A stretch of 64,000 nt of DNA from Lutibacter sp. (lineage in GTDB: Bacteria; Bacteroidota; Bacteroidia; Flavobacteriales; Flavobacteriaceae), in the NCBI RefSeq assembly GCF_016342705.1, contig NZ_JAEINV010000001.1, forward strand, positions 248,001-312,000. Direction: 5' to 3'. This document shows positions 41,438 to 51,125 of this stretch, in pieces (the first letter of the stretch is position 1; every line of letters starts with the position of its first letter). The notes under the pieces were generated by a model. That model saw nothing but the letters and a program-made list of their open reading frames with translations, searched no databases and was not told where the DNA came from. A program made the position numbers and the translations under genes.

Positions 41438-41482
41438 ATAAAACCAACTGCGTAACTATTTAAGTTGCATTGTTGGTTTTAT
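41438..41482. terminator. Inverted repeat between convergent genes, bidirectional terminator
   Basis: ataaaaccaac (41438-41448) / gttggttttat (41472-41482). Confidence 0.65.
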
Positions 41483-41500
41483 GTTTAGGAGAAGAAACGG

Positions 41501-41911
41501 TTATTTACTGGTGCTTCCTTCTTTATAAGTTGTCAGTCCTTTTTTAAGCCAACGTTTTATGTATACTGATGGTTGAAAATTTAAATGATACTTTACAATA
41601 CTTTTTTTAGGTGTTAAATCCTGTGCATTTTCAGCAGCAATGCTTTTAAAACCAATTTTAAACTTTCCAATATTTTCAATATCTACGGTTTTGCCTTCTT
41701 TTAAATGAAATTCTAATTTTTCACCCAAGGCAAATAATACCGCTTTTACATCTACTTTGCTAAGCGTGCATTCATTGCTAATTTCATAACTAAGCCTATC
41801 AATATTAATAGTTCCGGTAGATACCGCTTGCATAATATAATTAGATTTCTTTTCTATAGCAATGTTATTGCTTCTTTTGGTAATTCTGTAGCGGATGGAC
41901 ATATATAGCAA
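41501..41911 (-). CDS. HU/IHF-family DNA-binding protein
   Basis: 'SYEISNECTLSKVDVKAVLFALGEKLEFHLKEGKTVDIENIGKFKIGFKS'. Confidence 0.8.
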   Translation of the reverse strand: MLYMSIRYRITKRSNNIAIEKKSNYIMQAVSTGTINIDRLSYEISNECTLSKVDVKAVLFALGEKLEFHLKEGKTVDIENIGKFKIGFKSIAAENAQDLTPKKSIVKYHLNFQPSVYIKRWLKKGLTTYKEGSTSK

Positions 41912-42074
41912 TGTTTAAAAATTAATAATATAATGGTTGGTTTGTATACACAATGGTTGATAAAATATATTTAAAAAGAACTTTATTTACTTCGTTTTTT
42001 GTATATTTATGGTGTACTAGTTGTTTTCTTCATTTTTAGTGCTATTGTAAAAATAGTACAAATTCTTCAAATTA

Positions 42075-42129
42075 ATTGTACAATAGTTTTAAAATATATC
42101 TACATTTATTTTTATAGTAATTGTACAAT
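42075..42129. repeat. Two identical palindromes ATTGTACAAT 45 bp apart
   Basis: 42075-42084 and 42120-42129. Confidence 0.7.
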
Positions 42130-42464
42130 ATTTTTGTAAAAGTCCCTAACAAAATATAAAAAAGTCTTTAATAAAAAACAAAAATGTCTTTAGTAAAAGA
42201 TAATAGTTACTGTGCCTAAATTTAATAATGTTTTAAAAAGAAAGATGTAATGTTGGGTGGTATCATAAATTTCGTGCAAAATAGTCTCTATTTTTCATTT
42301 TTTTAGTACATTTAAAGGTGAAAAAGAAACAAATTTTAAACAAGCTATAATTTATAAGCTTCCTATGTGCTGAAAATTATTGGATTGTAAAAAGTTTAGT
42401 TATTGAGGGGTATAACATAGTGAAATTAATTACTAAAAAATGAATGAAATACCACAACTAAAAA

Positions 42465-43982
42465 ATGAAAAATATAGAAGCAGAGAAAACGAACCATAGA
42501 AAACTTAAGAATTTAGGAAAACTAAATTTATCAGCCATTTTTGAGAACACAACAGATAGCGTATGGGCAATAAATAAGGACTATGAAATTCTATACGCTA
42601 ATGAGATTTTTGTTGAGGCTTTTTATGTAAATTTTGGAATTTACATGAAGCCTGGTACAAATCTTCTCTTGTCACTACCTAAACCACTTAGAGAACTTTG
42701 GAAATCAAAATACGACAGAGCACTGGGTAATGAATCATTTTCATTTATTGACAATGTTAGAGCTAACAATACTTCACTATACATTGAGGTATTTATGAAT
42801 CCTATAATTATTAAAGACAAGGTAATTGGAGCCTTGTTTTTTGGGAAAGATATCACGAAGCGCAAGTTAGATGAACAGGCATTAATTGATTCACAGTTGC
42901 TGCTAAAGTCTAGTTTAGAAAGCCAAAGAAATACCATACTTTTTTCTATTAATAAAGAATACCGCTATTTATACTTCAATTCTGCGCACGTTAAAACAAT
43001 GAAACACGCGTATGGGAAGGATGTTAAAGTTGGAATGAATATTCTAGATTGTATAACATCTGATGAAGACAGGGTAATTGCTAAAAATAATTATGACCGA
43101 GCTTTAAGCGGTGAAACTCATACAAATATTAGGGTATTCGGGAAAGAAAATTTGGCGTATTATGAAAGTTTTTTTAATCCAATATTAAATGATAGCAATG
43201 AGATTATTGGTGCAACAGGCTTAGCGAGAGATATAAGTGAAAGAAAAAAAACAGAATTGGCTTTAATAGATAGTGAAAGAAAATTAAAAGAATTGAATGC
43301 TACTAAAGACAAACTTTTTTCAATTATAGCGCATGATTTAAGAGGTCCATTTAATACCATATTAGGCTTTTCCGATTTATTAATAAATAGTACAGATACC
43401 AAGGAAATAGAAAAAATAAAAGAATTTAGCTCATTTATAAATGTAACGGCAAGAAACACGCTTAGTTTACTTGATAATTTATTGCATTGGGGAAAAGTTC
43501 AAACAGGACAGATTAATTTCAATCCTGAAAAATTAATGATATCTTCAATAATTCAAAATATATTAGAAACATCACGTTCAAATACAATAATTAAAAACAT
43601 CGCAATAAATTTTATTCCGTCAGGAGCTATTGAAGTATTTGCAGACCAAAATATGTTAGAAACGGTCTTGAGAAATCTTATTTCTAATGCTATAAAATTC
43701 ACGAATTTAAATGGTGAAATTAGTATAAATACCCTACAAGATAAAGATTTCTGCGAAATCACTATTTCAGATAATGGCGTAGGAATGAATGCTGAAAGGT
43801 GTAAACAATTATTTAGTATAGATATAAATAAAACTACAAAAGGAACTGCAAATGAAAAAGGTTCAGGTTTAGGATTAGTACTTTGTAAAGAATTTGTGGA
43901 AAAACAAGGTGGTATTATTTGGGTTGAAAGTAAAGAAGGACATGGAAGCAGTTTTAAATTTACGTTGCCTTTGTATAAGTAA
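42465..43982 (+). CDS. PAS-domain sensor histidine kinase
   Basis: Two PAS-like domains; 'FSIIAHDLRGPFNTILGFSD' H-box, 'NLISNAIKFTN' N-box, 'GSGLGLVLCKEFVEKQGG' G-box. Confidence 0.92.
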   Translation: MKNIEAEKTNHRKLKNLGKLNLSAIFENTTDSVWAINKDYEILYANEIFVEAFYVNFGIYMKPGTNLLLSLPKPLRELWKSKYDRALGNESFSFIDNVRANNTSLYIEVFMNPIIIKDKVIGALFFGKDITKRKLDEQALIDSQLLLKSSLESQRNTILFSINKEYRYLYFNSAHVKTMKHAYGKDVKVGMNILDCITSDEDRVIAKNNYDRALSGETHTNIRVFGKENLAYYESFFNPILNDSNEIIGATGLARDISERKKTELALIDSERKLKELNATKDKLFSIIAHDLRGPFNTILGFSDLLINSTDTKEIEKIKEFSSFINVTARNTLSLLDNLLHWGKVQTGQINFNPEKLMISSIIQNILETSRSNTIIKNIAINFIPSGAIEVFADQNMLETVLRNLISNAIKFTNLNGEISINTLQDKDFCEITISDNGVGMNAERCKQLFSIDINKTTKGTANEKGSGLGLVLCKEFVEKQGGIIWVESKEGHGSSFKFTLPLYK

Positions 43983-44302
43983 AAAATGAATAAAAACTGC
44001 GGATGATGCCTCATAATTGGTAATAAATAATAGTTACTTTACTTTTTTAATGTTGCTTTAGAAAAAGGAGTATAATGTTTATTACAATAAAAAACTTTAT
44101 ACAAAGCAGTTTCTCTTTTCTTATTTTGGATATAATAAGTTGCAAGTAATTACGTAAATTGAATTTTAAATTATAAAAGTGTTTTAAAAGTAACCATTAA
44201 ATAAAACGTTAGCAAAATATAAACAGACTAGCCTAAATATTTAATAGCATAATTTGATTTTATAGACTTCTGAGATATAAAAAATTAAAGAAAAATTAAA
44301 TA

Positions 44303-44818
44303 ATGATTCAAATAATAAAAGCAACTATTGAACACTCTGAACTAATCGCTGAAATAGGAAAACAATCATTTTTAGAATCTCACGGAAATAGTGCTTCAAT
44401 AAAAGATATTAATGGTTTTATTTTAAAAACATATAATAAAGAAGCTATCAGTAAAGAGTTTGAGAATCCAAAAGTTCAATACCATATTATCTATTTTAAC
44501 TATAAAGTTGCTGGATTTTCAAAAATTGAATTAAACACTCCTAACAAAGACGTTATAGATTTAAATGTAACAAAACTTGATAGACTATATCTTTTAAAAG
44601 AATATTATGGACAAAAATTAGGCTCAAAATTATTTAATTTTAATATTCAGTTATCAAAAAAACATAATCAAAAAGGCATTTGGCTAGCCGTTTGGTTGGA
44701 AAATCAAAGAGCAATAAATTTTTACACCTATAAAGGATTTAATGTTGTAGGTGCATATAATTTTAAAATATCGGAAACACACTCAAACCCAAATCATATA
44801 ATGTATCTGAAATATTAA
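44303..44818 (+). CDS. GNAT family N-acetyltransferase
   Basis: 'LDRLYLLKEYYGQKLGSKLFNFNIQLSKKHNQKGIWLAVWLENQRAINFYTYKGF'. Confidence 0.85.
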   Translation: MIQIIKATIEHSELIAEIGKQSFLESHGNSASIKDINGFILKTYNKEAISKEFENPKVQYHIIYFNYKVAGFSKIELNTPNKDVIDLNVTKLDRLYLLKEYYGQKLGSKLFNFNIQLSKKHNQKGIWLAVWLENQRAINFYTYKGFNVVGAYNFKISETHSNPNHIMYLKY

Positions 44819-45010
44819 TAACATTTGCCAACACCTCATGTAATTTATACTTACATTTAAACTAGTATAAATAACAAATATTTAATAAACGATTTGCTGC
44901 GGCAGAAAAATCTCCGATTTTCAGTGTAAAAATCAAATAAAATTTAGTTAGTATTAACGCAGACAGACAAAAAATTGTTAATAATTATGTTAATTTAAAA
45001 ACAGAAAAAG

Positions 45011-45232
45011 ATGATTGAACTAGGGATGATTGGACCATTTCAAATTATGGTGATATTTGGAGTTATATTTTTATTAGGAATTATTCCTACAATTATTGCT
45101 CTAATTGACATTTTAAAAAATGAATTTGAGGGAAATAATAAAATTGTTTGGGTATTAGTTGTGCTATTTCTCAATTTGATTGGAGCAATTTTATATTTCG
45201 TTATTGGCAGAAATCAGAAAATTAAAAGCTAA
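45011..45232 (+). CDS. Small membrane protein, PLDc_N-like
   Basis: 'PTIIALIDILKNEFEGNNKIVWVLVVLFLNLIGAILYFVIGRNQ'. Confidence 0.75.
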   Translation: MIELGMIGPFQIMVIFGVIFLLGIIPTIIALIDILKNEFEGNNKIVWVLVVLFLNLIGAILYFVIGRNQKIKS

Positions 45233-45311
45233 CAGATTTAGTACTCTTGAAGCAGTTTGCGAAGCATTAGATTGTCAACCGGGAGATTTATTAGAATACT
45301 CAAAGGAGTAA
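45231..45311 (+). pseudogene. 3' remnant of an XRE-family regulator
   Basis: Frame reads NRFSTLEAVCEALDCQPGDLLEYSKE*, the C-terminal signature of small Cro/C1-type regulators, with no upstream HTH. Confidence 0.6.
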
Positions 45312-45494
45312 AAATCCAATTTAAAATTAATAAAAAGGCAGCACTTCACCGTGTAAAATTAATTGCTGGTTTTGGCTTACTTACTAAAATTCTCGCATAT
45401 TTTCTATTCTGTTTTTATTTGTTAAATTAGATGCTTAAAATCATTTTTAACCTGCAGCCATATTTTAGGACGGGTCATATTAGAAAAACTGGAA

Positions 45495-46571
45495 ATGAAC
45501 AAAAAATTAAAATTGATTTACCTAATAGTCATATTGACTCTGAACTTTTCTTGTATTGAAAAGAAATCTTCTGAAAAGGTAGTTAATTTTGAATTTGCAA
45601 AATATTCAAAAACTGACACCTTAAAATTCACTTCTGGAATACGTGCTATCTTTCAAGACAGTAAAGGCAATTATTGGATTGGAAGTCATAATGAAGGCAT
45701 AAGCTTTTATGATGGAAAAACATTTGAATACTTTACAACTAATGAAGGTATATCTGATAATCAAATCCGTTCAATACAGGAGGATAAAAATGGAAATATT
45801 TGGTTTGGAACTGCAAATGGAGTAAGTGTACATGACAGAGGGAAGTTTACTAATTACCTAACTAAAACTAACGAACCAACATTTTTTGAATGGAATAAAT
45901 CCAGTGGGGATTTGTGGTTTTATGCAGGCGAAGAAGACGGAATAAATCGTTTTGACGGAAAAAATATGAACTATTTAATTTTCCCAAAACCAAAAAATGA
46001 AAATCTTCATAATTCATACGGTGTAACTGATATATCAAAAGATAGAGGCGGTAAAATTTGGATTGCGACTTATGCAGCATTATTCAATTACGATGGTAAA
46101 ATAATACATATTTTTGATCATAAAAATTTAAAGCTTAAAGATAATGAGCTTTTGCATATTAGAAGTGTATTAGCAGATTCAAAAGGGCGAATTTGGATAG
46201 GGAATAATGGGATTGGTGTAATTCTTAAAAAAGGAAATTCAATAACTCATTTCTCGAAAGAACAAGGAAAACTTATTCCAATGAATGAGTTTGAAGCGAA
46301 CTTTAAAAAGCAACAATTTGATAAAAATACAGGATTACAATCCGTTTTTGCCATTGAAGAAGATTCAGAAGGAAATATTTGGTTTGGAGATAGAGATTCA
46401 GGAGCATGGAAATATAACGGTAAGACTTTGACAAACTATCCAATTAAGGACAAGTTATTAACACCAATGATTTGGACCATATATAAAGACAATGTTAACA
46501 ATTTACTTTTTGGAATGTCAAATGGTCGCGTTTATAAGTTTAACGGAAAATCATTTGATAAACAGTTTTGA
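45495..46571 (+). CDS. Two-component-regulator-propeller-type lipoprotein
   Basis: Lipobox 'LNFSCIE'; repeated 'I.ED..GNIWFGT..GVS..D' blades. Confidence 0.85.
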   Translation: MNKKLKLIYLIVILTLNFSCIEKKSSEKVVNFEFAKYSKTDTLKFTSGIRAIFQDSKGNYWIGSHNEGISFYDGKTFEYFTTNEGISDNQIRSIQEDKNGNIWFGTANGVSVHDRGKFTNYLTKTNEPTFFEWNKSSGDLWFYAGEEDGINRFDGKNMNYLIFPKPKNENLHNSYGVTDISKDRGGKIWIATYAALFNYDGKIIHIFDHKNLKLKDNELLHIRSVLADSKGRIWIGNNGIGVILKKGNSITHFSKEQGKLIPMNEFEANFKKQQFDKNTGLQSVFAIEEDSEGNIWFGDRDSGAWKYNGKTLTNYPIKDKLLTPMIWTIYKDNVNNLLFGMSNGRVYKFNGKSFDKQF

Positions 46572-46620
46572 AATGAAATATGAACACAAGCTTTGTATAT
46601 AAAAAATTGCTAAATCCAGA

Positions 46621-46698
46621 AAAATAGAATGTTTCTAAAACAAAAAAAAGATTAAATTTAAACTTTAGAGAATTGCGTTTTCAAAATCCACAACTTTT
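46621..46698 (+). repeat. Recurrent intergenic promoter-like motif, copy a
   Basis: aaaatagaatgtttctaaaacaaaaaaaagattaaattt...attgcgttttcaaaatccacaactttt. Confidence 0.45.
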
Positions 46699-46748
46699 CA
46701 TGCGCTAACCCGTCACCCTTAATTACAGGTGCGTATAAATAAAAAAAG

Positions 46749-46907
46749 ATGAATAAAAATAGACTTTTAGGAATTTCATTATTAATTATTGGAATTGTAG
46801 TAATGAATACTATTGATAATGATTTAAGCTCTTTTATATCTGGAGTATTGGTAGGTATTGGTGGAGTGCTAACCATATCAGGAAAAACCATTTTTTCAAA
46901 AAAATAA
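46749..46907 (+). CDS. Small 52-aa membrane protein missed by the ORF track
   Basis: MNKNRLLGISLLIIGIVVMNTIDNDLSSFISGVLVGIGGVLTISGKTIFSKK*; plus-strand alternative to the ORF at 46658-46891 (-). Confidence 0.65.
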   Translation: MNKNRLLGISLLIIGIVVMNTIDNDLSSFISGVLVGIGGVLTISGKTIFSKK

Positions 46908-47060
46908 AAGTCAGAGATAGAATGCTTTTGGAAGAAATTTCATTAAAAAAACGCACAAGGATTGCCATTTGTATACTCAAAAAGCGAAAAGATTAATTCC
47001 GTTTTGTTCTAAATAAAATTTACAAGGCAAATTCTAAGTTAAAAAGTTAAAAAAAATTCT

Positions 47061-47606
47061 ATGAAAAAGACAAACATTTTAATAACCATTCTTATAATTT
47101 CACTTATTTCTGGAAGCTATTTTTTTACAAACATTCTAAATTCTAGGCATAAATTTGAAAAGGATTTTAAAGCGTTTCAAACGCCTTCAGAAACAAAAGT
47201 TGAATTAAATAATGGAATTTATGAGTTGTTTGAATTATCAACCAAATTAAAAGAAAATGAAAAACCTGCCATCAATTATTTAGTAACTGAGTATGGAGAA
47301 AACCCAACAATTATAGAAATTGATGTTGATACCACGCATGTGGTTCCTAAAATTAAAACAACAATTACGTATGCAATTTTCGATAAAGTGTATAAGAGTA
47401 TTGGTCAATTTGAAATTAAAGAAAAACAAACTGTAAAAATTATTTCAAAAATAAGTGATGATAGCATTGATCTATTAGCTTATAGACAAAAGGAAACGAG
47501 CACATCTTTCTTTGGCATATTAAAATCATCTCTTTTACTTTTTTTAAGTAGTGCTGGATTTATAATTTCAGGAATACTCCTTTTAGTGTACCGAAAAAAG
47601 AAATAA
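47061..47606 (+). CDS. Hypothetical membrane protein
   Basis: N- and C-terminal TM segments. Confidence 0.6.
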   Translation: MKKTNILITILIISLISGSYFFTNILNSRHKFEKDFKAFQTPSETKVELNNGIYELFELSTKLKENEKPAINYLVTEYGENPTIIEIDVDTTHVVPKIKTTITYAIFDKVYKSIGQFEIKEKQTVKIISKISDDSIDLLAYRQKETSTSFFGILKSSLLLFLSSAGFIISGILLLVYRKKK

Positions 47607-47692
47607 ACATGTAACATACAAGTTGCTATCAATAAAAAATTTATAAATTTGAATTGGTACAAATTCTATAAAACACCATTTTATAAAGTAGT

Positions 47693-48733
47693 ATGACTAA
47701 GAAAAGAGCAAAACAATTACTAAGAATACTATTTATAATTGCAAGTATATCTTCCTTGTATTTTGTGCCATGGATTTTGGTGAAGGCTTGGATATTACCA
47801 CTTCCAAATACGGTTCAAGAGCAACTAAATGAAGGTATTGACCATGGATTTGATGGGATGATTGTTTACGTGGATGAATTTGGCAAACCACCTGCTTTTT
47901 ATGCGGCTGGCTGGCACGATAGGAAAAATAAAATACCAGCTAATCCAAAAGCCTTATTTAAAATTGCCAGTATTACCAAACTATATGTAGCTGTTGCAAC
48001 TACAAAATTAGTGAAAGAAGATCTGTTGTCTTTAGATAAAACACTCGCCGACTATTTTCCAGAACTTGTGGGACGCATTGAAAATGCCGACAAAATCACC
48101 TTGAGAATGATGGTGCAGCATAGAAGCGGTATTCCAAATTTTGTAGATCATCCAAATTATTGGAAAAAACCACCAAAAAACAAACAAGAAACACTTGAAT
48201 ACGCATTGGATTTGCCAGCGGACTTTGAACCGGGTAAAGATTATGGCTATTCAAATACCAATTATATGTTAATTTCTGATCTTATTGATAAAGTGCTAGG
48301 TTATCCCCATCAACAATATATCAAAGAGAAAATTTTAATTCCACTTGGACTGAAAAATACATTTGGTTCGCAGAGTGAAGTGGATTTAAATGATGTAATG
48401 AGCGGCTATTATGTTGGCGTTGATGAAGATTTTAAGTTTGAAGATACAGGTTTAATGCTGGCCACAGCTGAAGATGTGGGGATTTTTTTGAGAGCATTAA
48501 ACGATGGTTCGGTGTTTAATGAAGGAGAACAGGAAATTTATTCCTCCATTTACGTGTATGAGCATACAGGATTAATTCCTGGGTATCAGAGCATTGCCAA
48601 ATATCATAAAGATATTGATACTGTTGTTATTCAGTTTGTGAATACCACTAATTTTGATGGTTACACTTGGAATTTATCCGAAATTGTTTACAATCGAATT
48701 GTAAAAATAGTGACACATACTAAAAACTTATAA
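47693..48733 (+). CDS. Beta-lactamase-type (class C/serine hydrolase) protein
   Basis: 'FKIASITKLYVA' SxxK motif; 'YGYSNTNY' YxN motif. Confidence 0.9.
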   Translation: MTKKRAKQLLRILFIIASISSLYFVPWILVKAWILPLPNTVQEQLNEGIDHGFDGMIVYVDEFGKPPAFYAAGWHDRKNKIPANPKALFKIASITKLYVAVATTKLVKEDLLSLDKTLADYFPELVGRIENADKITLRMMVQHRSGIPNFVDHPNYWKKPPKNKQETLEYALDLPADFEPGKDYGYSNTNYMLISDLIDKVLGYPHQQYIKEKILIPLGLKNTFGSQSEVDLNDVMSGYYVGVDEDFKFEDTGLMLATAEDVGIFLRALNDGSVFNEGEQEIYSSIYVYEHTGLIPGYQSIAKYHKDIDTVVIQFVNTTNFDGYTWNLSEIVYNRIVKIVTHTKNL

Positions 48734-48762
48734 AGCGCTGATAAAATAGGACGTCTTTTCAT

Positions 48763-48835
48763 AAAATAGTATATTTCTAAAAAAATAGTAATTTTAAGCA
48801 TCAGAAAATGACGTTTTTAACCTCGAAATTTCGTT
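48763..48835 (+). repeat. Recurrent intergenic promoter-like motif, copy b
   Basis: aaaatagtatatttctaaaaaaatagtaattttaag...gacgtttttaacctcgaaatttcg. Confidence 0.45.
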
Positions 48836-48868
48836 AGTTTCAAAAAGTGACCTTCAATTATAAGAAAA

Positions 48869-49276
48869 ATGATAAAATATAAAGTAGAAAATACGCTTTC
48901 AGCAAAAGAGTTTAAAGAATTACTCATAAAATCAACACTTGGAGAAAGAAGGCCTATAAATGATGTTGAGAGAATAAAAGCAATGATTGAAAATGCCAAC
49001 TTAATAATAACAGCAAGAGATGGGAATAAGTTAGTAGGTGTAGCAAGATCTGTTACTGATTTTGTGTACTGCACCTATCTTTCAGATTTGGCGGTAGCGG
49101 ATGAATATCAAAAAAAAGGCATTGGAAAAGAGCTCATCCGATTCACAAAAAAAGAAACTCCAAAGGCAACATTAATTCTTTTAGCTGCACCAAAAGCCGT
49201 TGATTATTATCCGCATATAGGAATGTCAAAACATGAGGCATGCTTTTTATTAAAGGATGAAAATGATTTAAAATGA
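48869..49276 (+). CDS. GNAT family N-acetyltransferase
   Basis: 'LSDLAVADEYQKKGIGKELIRFTKKE'. Confidence 0.9.
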   Translation: MIKYKVENTLSAKEFKELLIKSTLGERRPINDVERIKAMIENANLIITARDGNKLVGVARSVTDFVYCTYLSDLAVADEYQKKGIGKELIRFTKKETPKATLILLAAPKAVDYYPHIGMSKHEACFLLKDENDLK

Positions 49277-49359
49277 TTGGTTTTGATATAAAAACTTGTT
49301 TAAATAACTTAAATTGGAAATGGTTTATCCTTTTATTTCAGAATTAAAAATCTATCAAA

Positions 49360-49770
49360 ATGGAAAATGGTAAGTTTTATATTATGCTCATTGATGATAA
49401 TACAGATGATAATTATTTTCATGAAAGAGAAATAAAGAAAGCAGCTATAAACGCTGTAGTTATTCCAAAAACTTCGGGCGAAGAGGCTTTGGAATATTTC
49501 AAATCAAAAAATGAAAAAAACAACCCAAATCCTCATCTCATATTTTTAGACATACACATGCCTAAAATGAATGGTTGGGAGTTTTTGGAAGAATACAGTC
49601 AGTTGGATGCACCATTTCGAGAACACCTAATTGTTGTAATGCTTTCCACTTTAAATGATATTGAAAGTATTAATAGGGCAAAATCATGGAGTTTTGTGGT
49701 GGATTATGCTATTAAACCATTGACAAAACAAAAGCTAGAAGAAATAAAGGATAAGTATATTAAATTATAG
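49360..49770 (+). CDS. Stand-alone response regulator receiver protein
   Basis: 'MLIDDNTDDNYFHEREI', 'HLIFLDIHMPKMNGWEFLEEY'. Confidence 0.9.
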   Translation: MENGKFYIMLIDDNTDDNYFHEREIKKAAINAVVIPKTSGEEALEYFKSKNEKNNPNPHLIFLDIHMPKMNGWEFLEEYSQLDAPFREHLIVVMLSTLNDIESINRAKSWSFVVDYAIKPLTKQKLEEIKDKYIKL

Positions 49771-49854
49771 TTAATTAAAAATAATACTTAAAATTTCTTT
49801 TAAAATCGTAACTTTTCTTCCGCAAACACATATAAAAAAATATACTAAACAAAA

Positions 49855-50838
49855 ATGAAAAAAAGAACTCTTGGAAAAAATGGATTTAAAATAAGTGAGG
49901 TTGGTTTAGGTTGTTGGCAATTAGGAGGCAATTGGGGCGCTGAAATTAATAAGGATAAAGCGTTTAAAATTCTTGATGAAGCTGTTACAAATGGCATCAC
50001 TTTTTTTGACACTGCAGATGTGTATGGAGATGGTAGAAGTGAAGAATTAATAGGCGAGTTTTTACAAAATTCTAACGAAAATATTAAGGTGGCTACAAAA
50101 TTTGGGCGTGGCTCAGGTGTATTTCCTGCTAATTATACAGAACAAGCATTAAGAGCCGGTGTAGAAGCTTCTAGAGCGCGTTTGAATGTAGATTGTATAG
50201 ATTTATTGCAGTTACACTGCATACCAACTGAGGTATTAAAAAAAGGTGAAATTTTTGACTGGTTACGGCTTTTAAAAAAGGAAGGTAAAATTGCTCATTT
50301 TGGAGCAAGTGTAGAAACTGTTGAACAAGGTTTAATATGTATTGAACAAGATGAACTTCAGTCGCTTCAAGTGATCTATAATATTTTTAGGCAAAAATTA
50401 ACGAAAGAATTATTACCGAAGGCCTATGAAAAAGGTGTAGGTATTATTGTTCGTTTACCATTAGCAAGTGGCTTACTTACGGGTAAATTTAACAGTGAAA
50501 CACAATTTTTAGAAAATGATCACAGAAATTTTAATTGTGATGGACAAGCTTTTAATGTAGGAGAAACTTTTGCTGGACTTCCATTTAAAACAGGCGTACA
50601 ATTAACAGATGAATTAAAGGAATACTGTCCAAAAAATTTGTCTATGGTAGAAATGTCGCTTCGCTGGATTCTTGATCATAAAGCGGTATCTACCATTATT
50701 CCTGGGGCAAGTTCTCCAGCTCATATTTATGGTAATGCTAAAGTGAGTAATTTACCGCAGCTTCCGGAAAAATTAATGAATGATTTAGAAGTATTTTATA
50801 AAAATAAAGTTCACAAGCATATTAGAGGTGTTTATTAA
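49855..50838 (+). CDS. Aldo/keto reductase
   Basis: 'GLGCWQLGGNWG', 'FFDTADVYGDGRSEELIGEFL', 'IIPGASSPAHI'. Confidence 0.95.
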   Translation: MKKRTLGKNGFKISEVGLGCWQLGGNWGAEINKDKAFKILDEAVTNGITFFDTADVYGDGRSEELIGEFLQNSNENIKVATKFGRGSGVFPANYTEQALRAGVEASRARLNVDCIDLLQLHCIPTEVLKKGEIFDWLRLLKKEGKIAHFGASVETVEQGLICIEQDELQSLQVIYNIFRQKLTKELLPKAYEKGVGIIVRLPLASGLLTGKFNSETQFLENDHRNFNCDGQAFNVGETFAGLPFKTGVQLTDELKEYCPKNLSMVEMSLRWILDHKAVSTIIPGASSPAHIYGNAKVSNLPQLPEKLMNDLEVFYKNKVHKHIRGVY

Positions 50839-51125
50839 CTAAAAAATGTATGTACACAAAGTCTATCAACAGTTGTTTTCATCCGTTAAATAGCATATCT
50901 CTAAAAATGTTAATAACAATAACATTTAGAAAATATTTTCAAGAATACATAAAGAATAATCTTAAGCGAATTTTAAGAATTAATTGAGGAATTCTACACT
51001 TTTATTTATGAATATTTGCTAAATTATAAACTAAAATCAAATGATTTCAGTAACGCAACTTTACGCAATAATTATTCAGTTTTCTATTGCATTAGCATAC
51101 ATTATTAAAGTAAAACATTTTAACA

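Noticed and set aside
46658-46891. Minus-strand 77-aa ORF
   Set aside because: Overlaps a plausible plus-strand membrane-protein ORF and shows no recognisable domain; low-complexity antisense translation.
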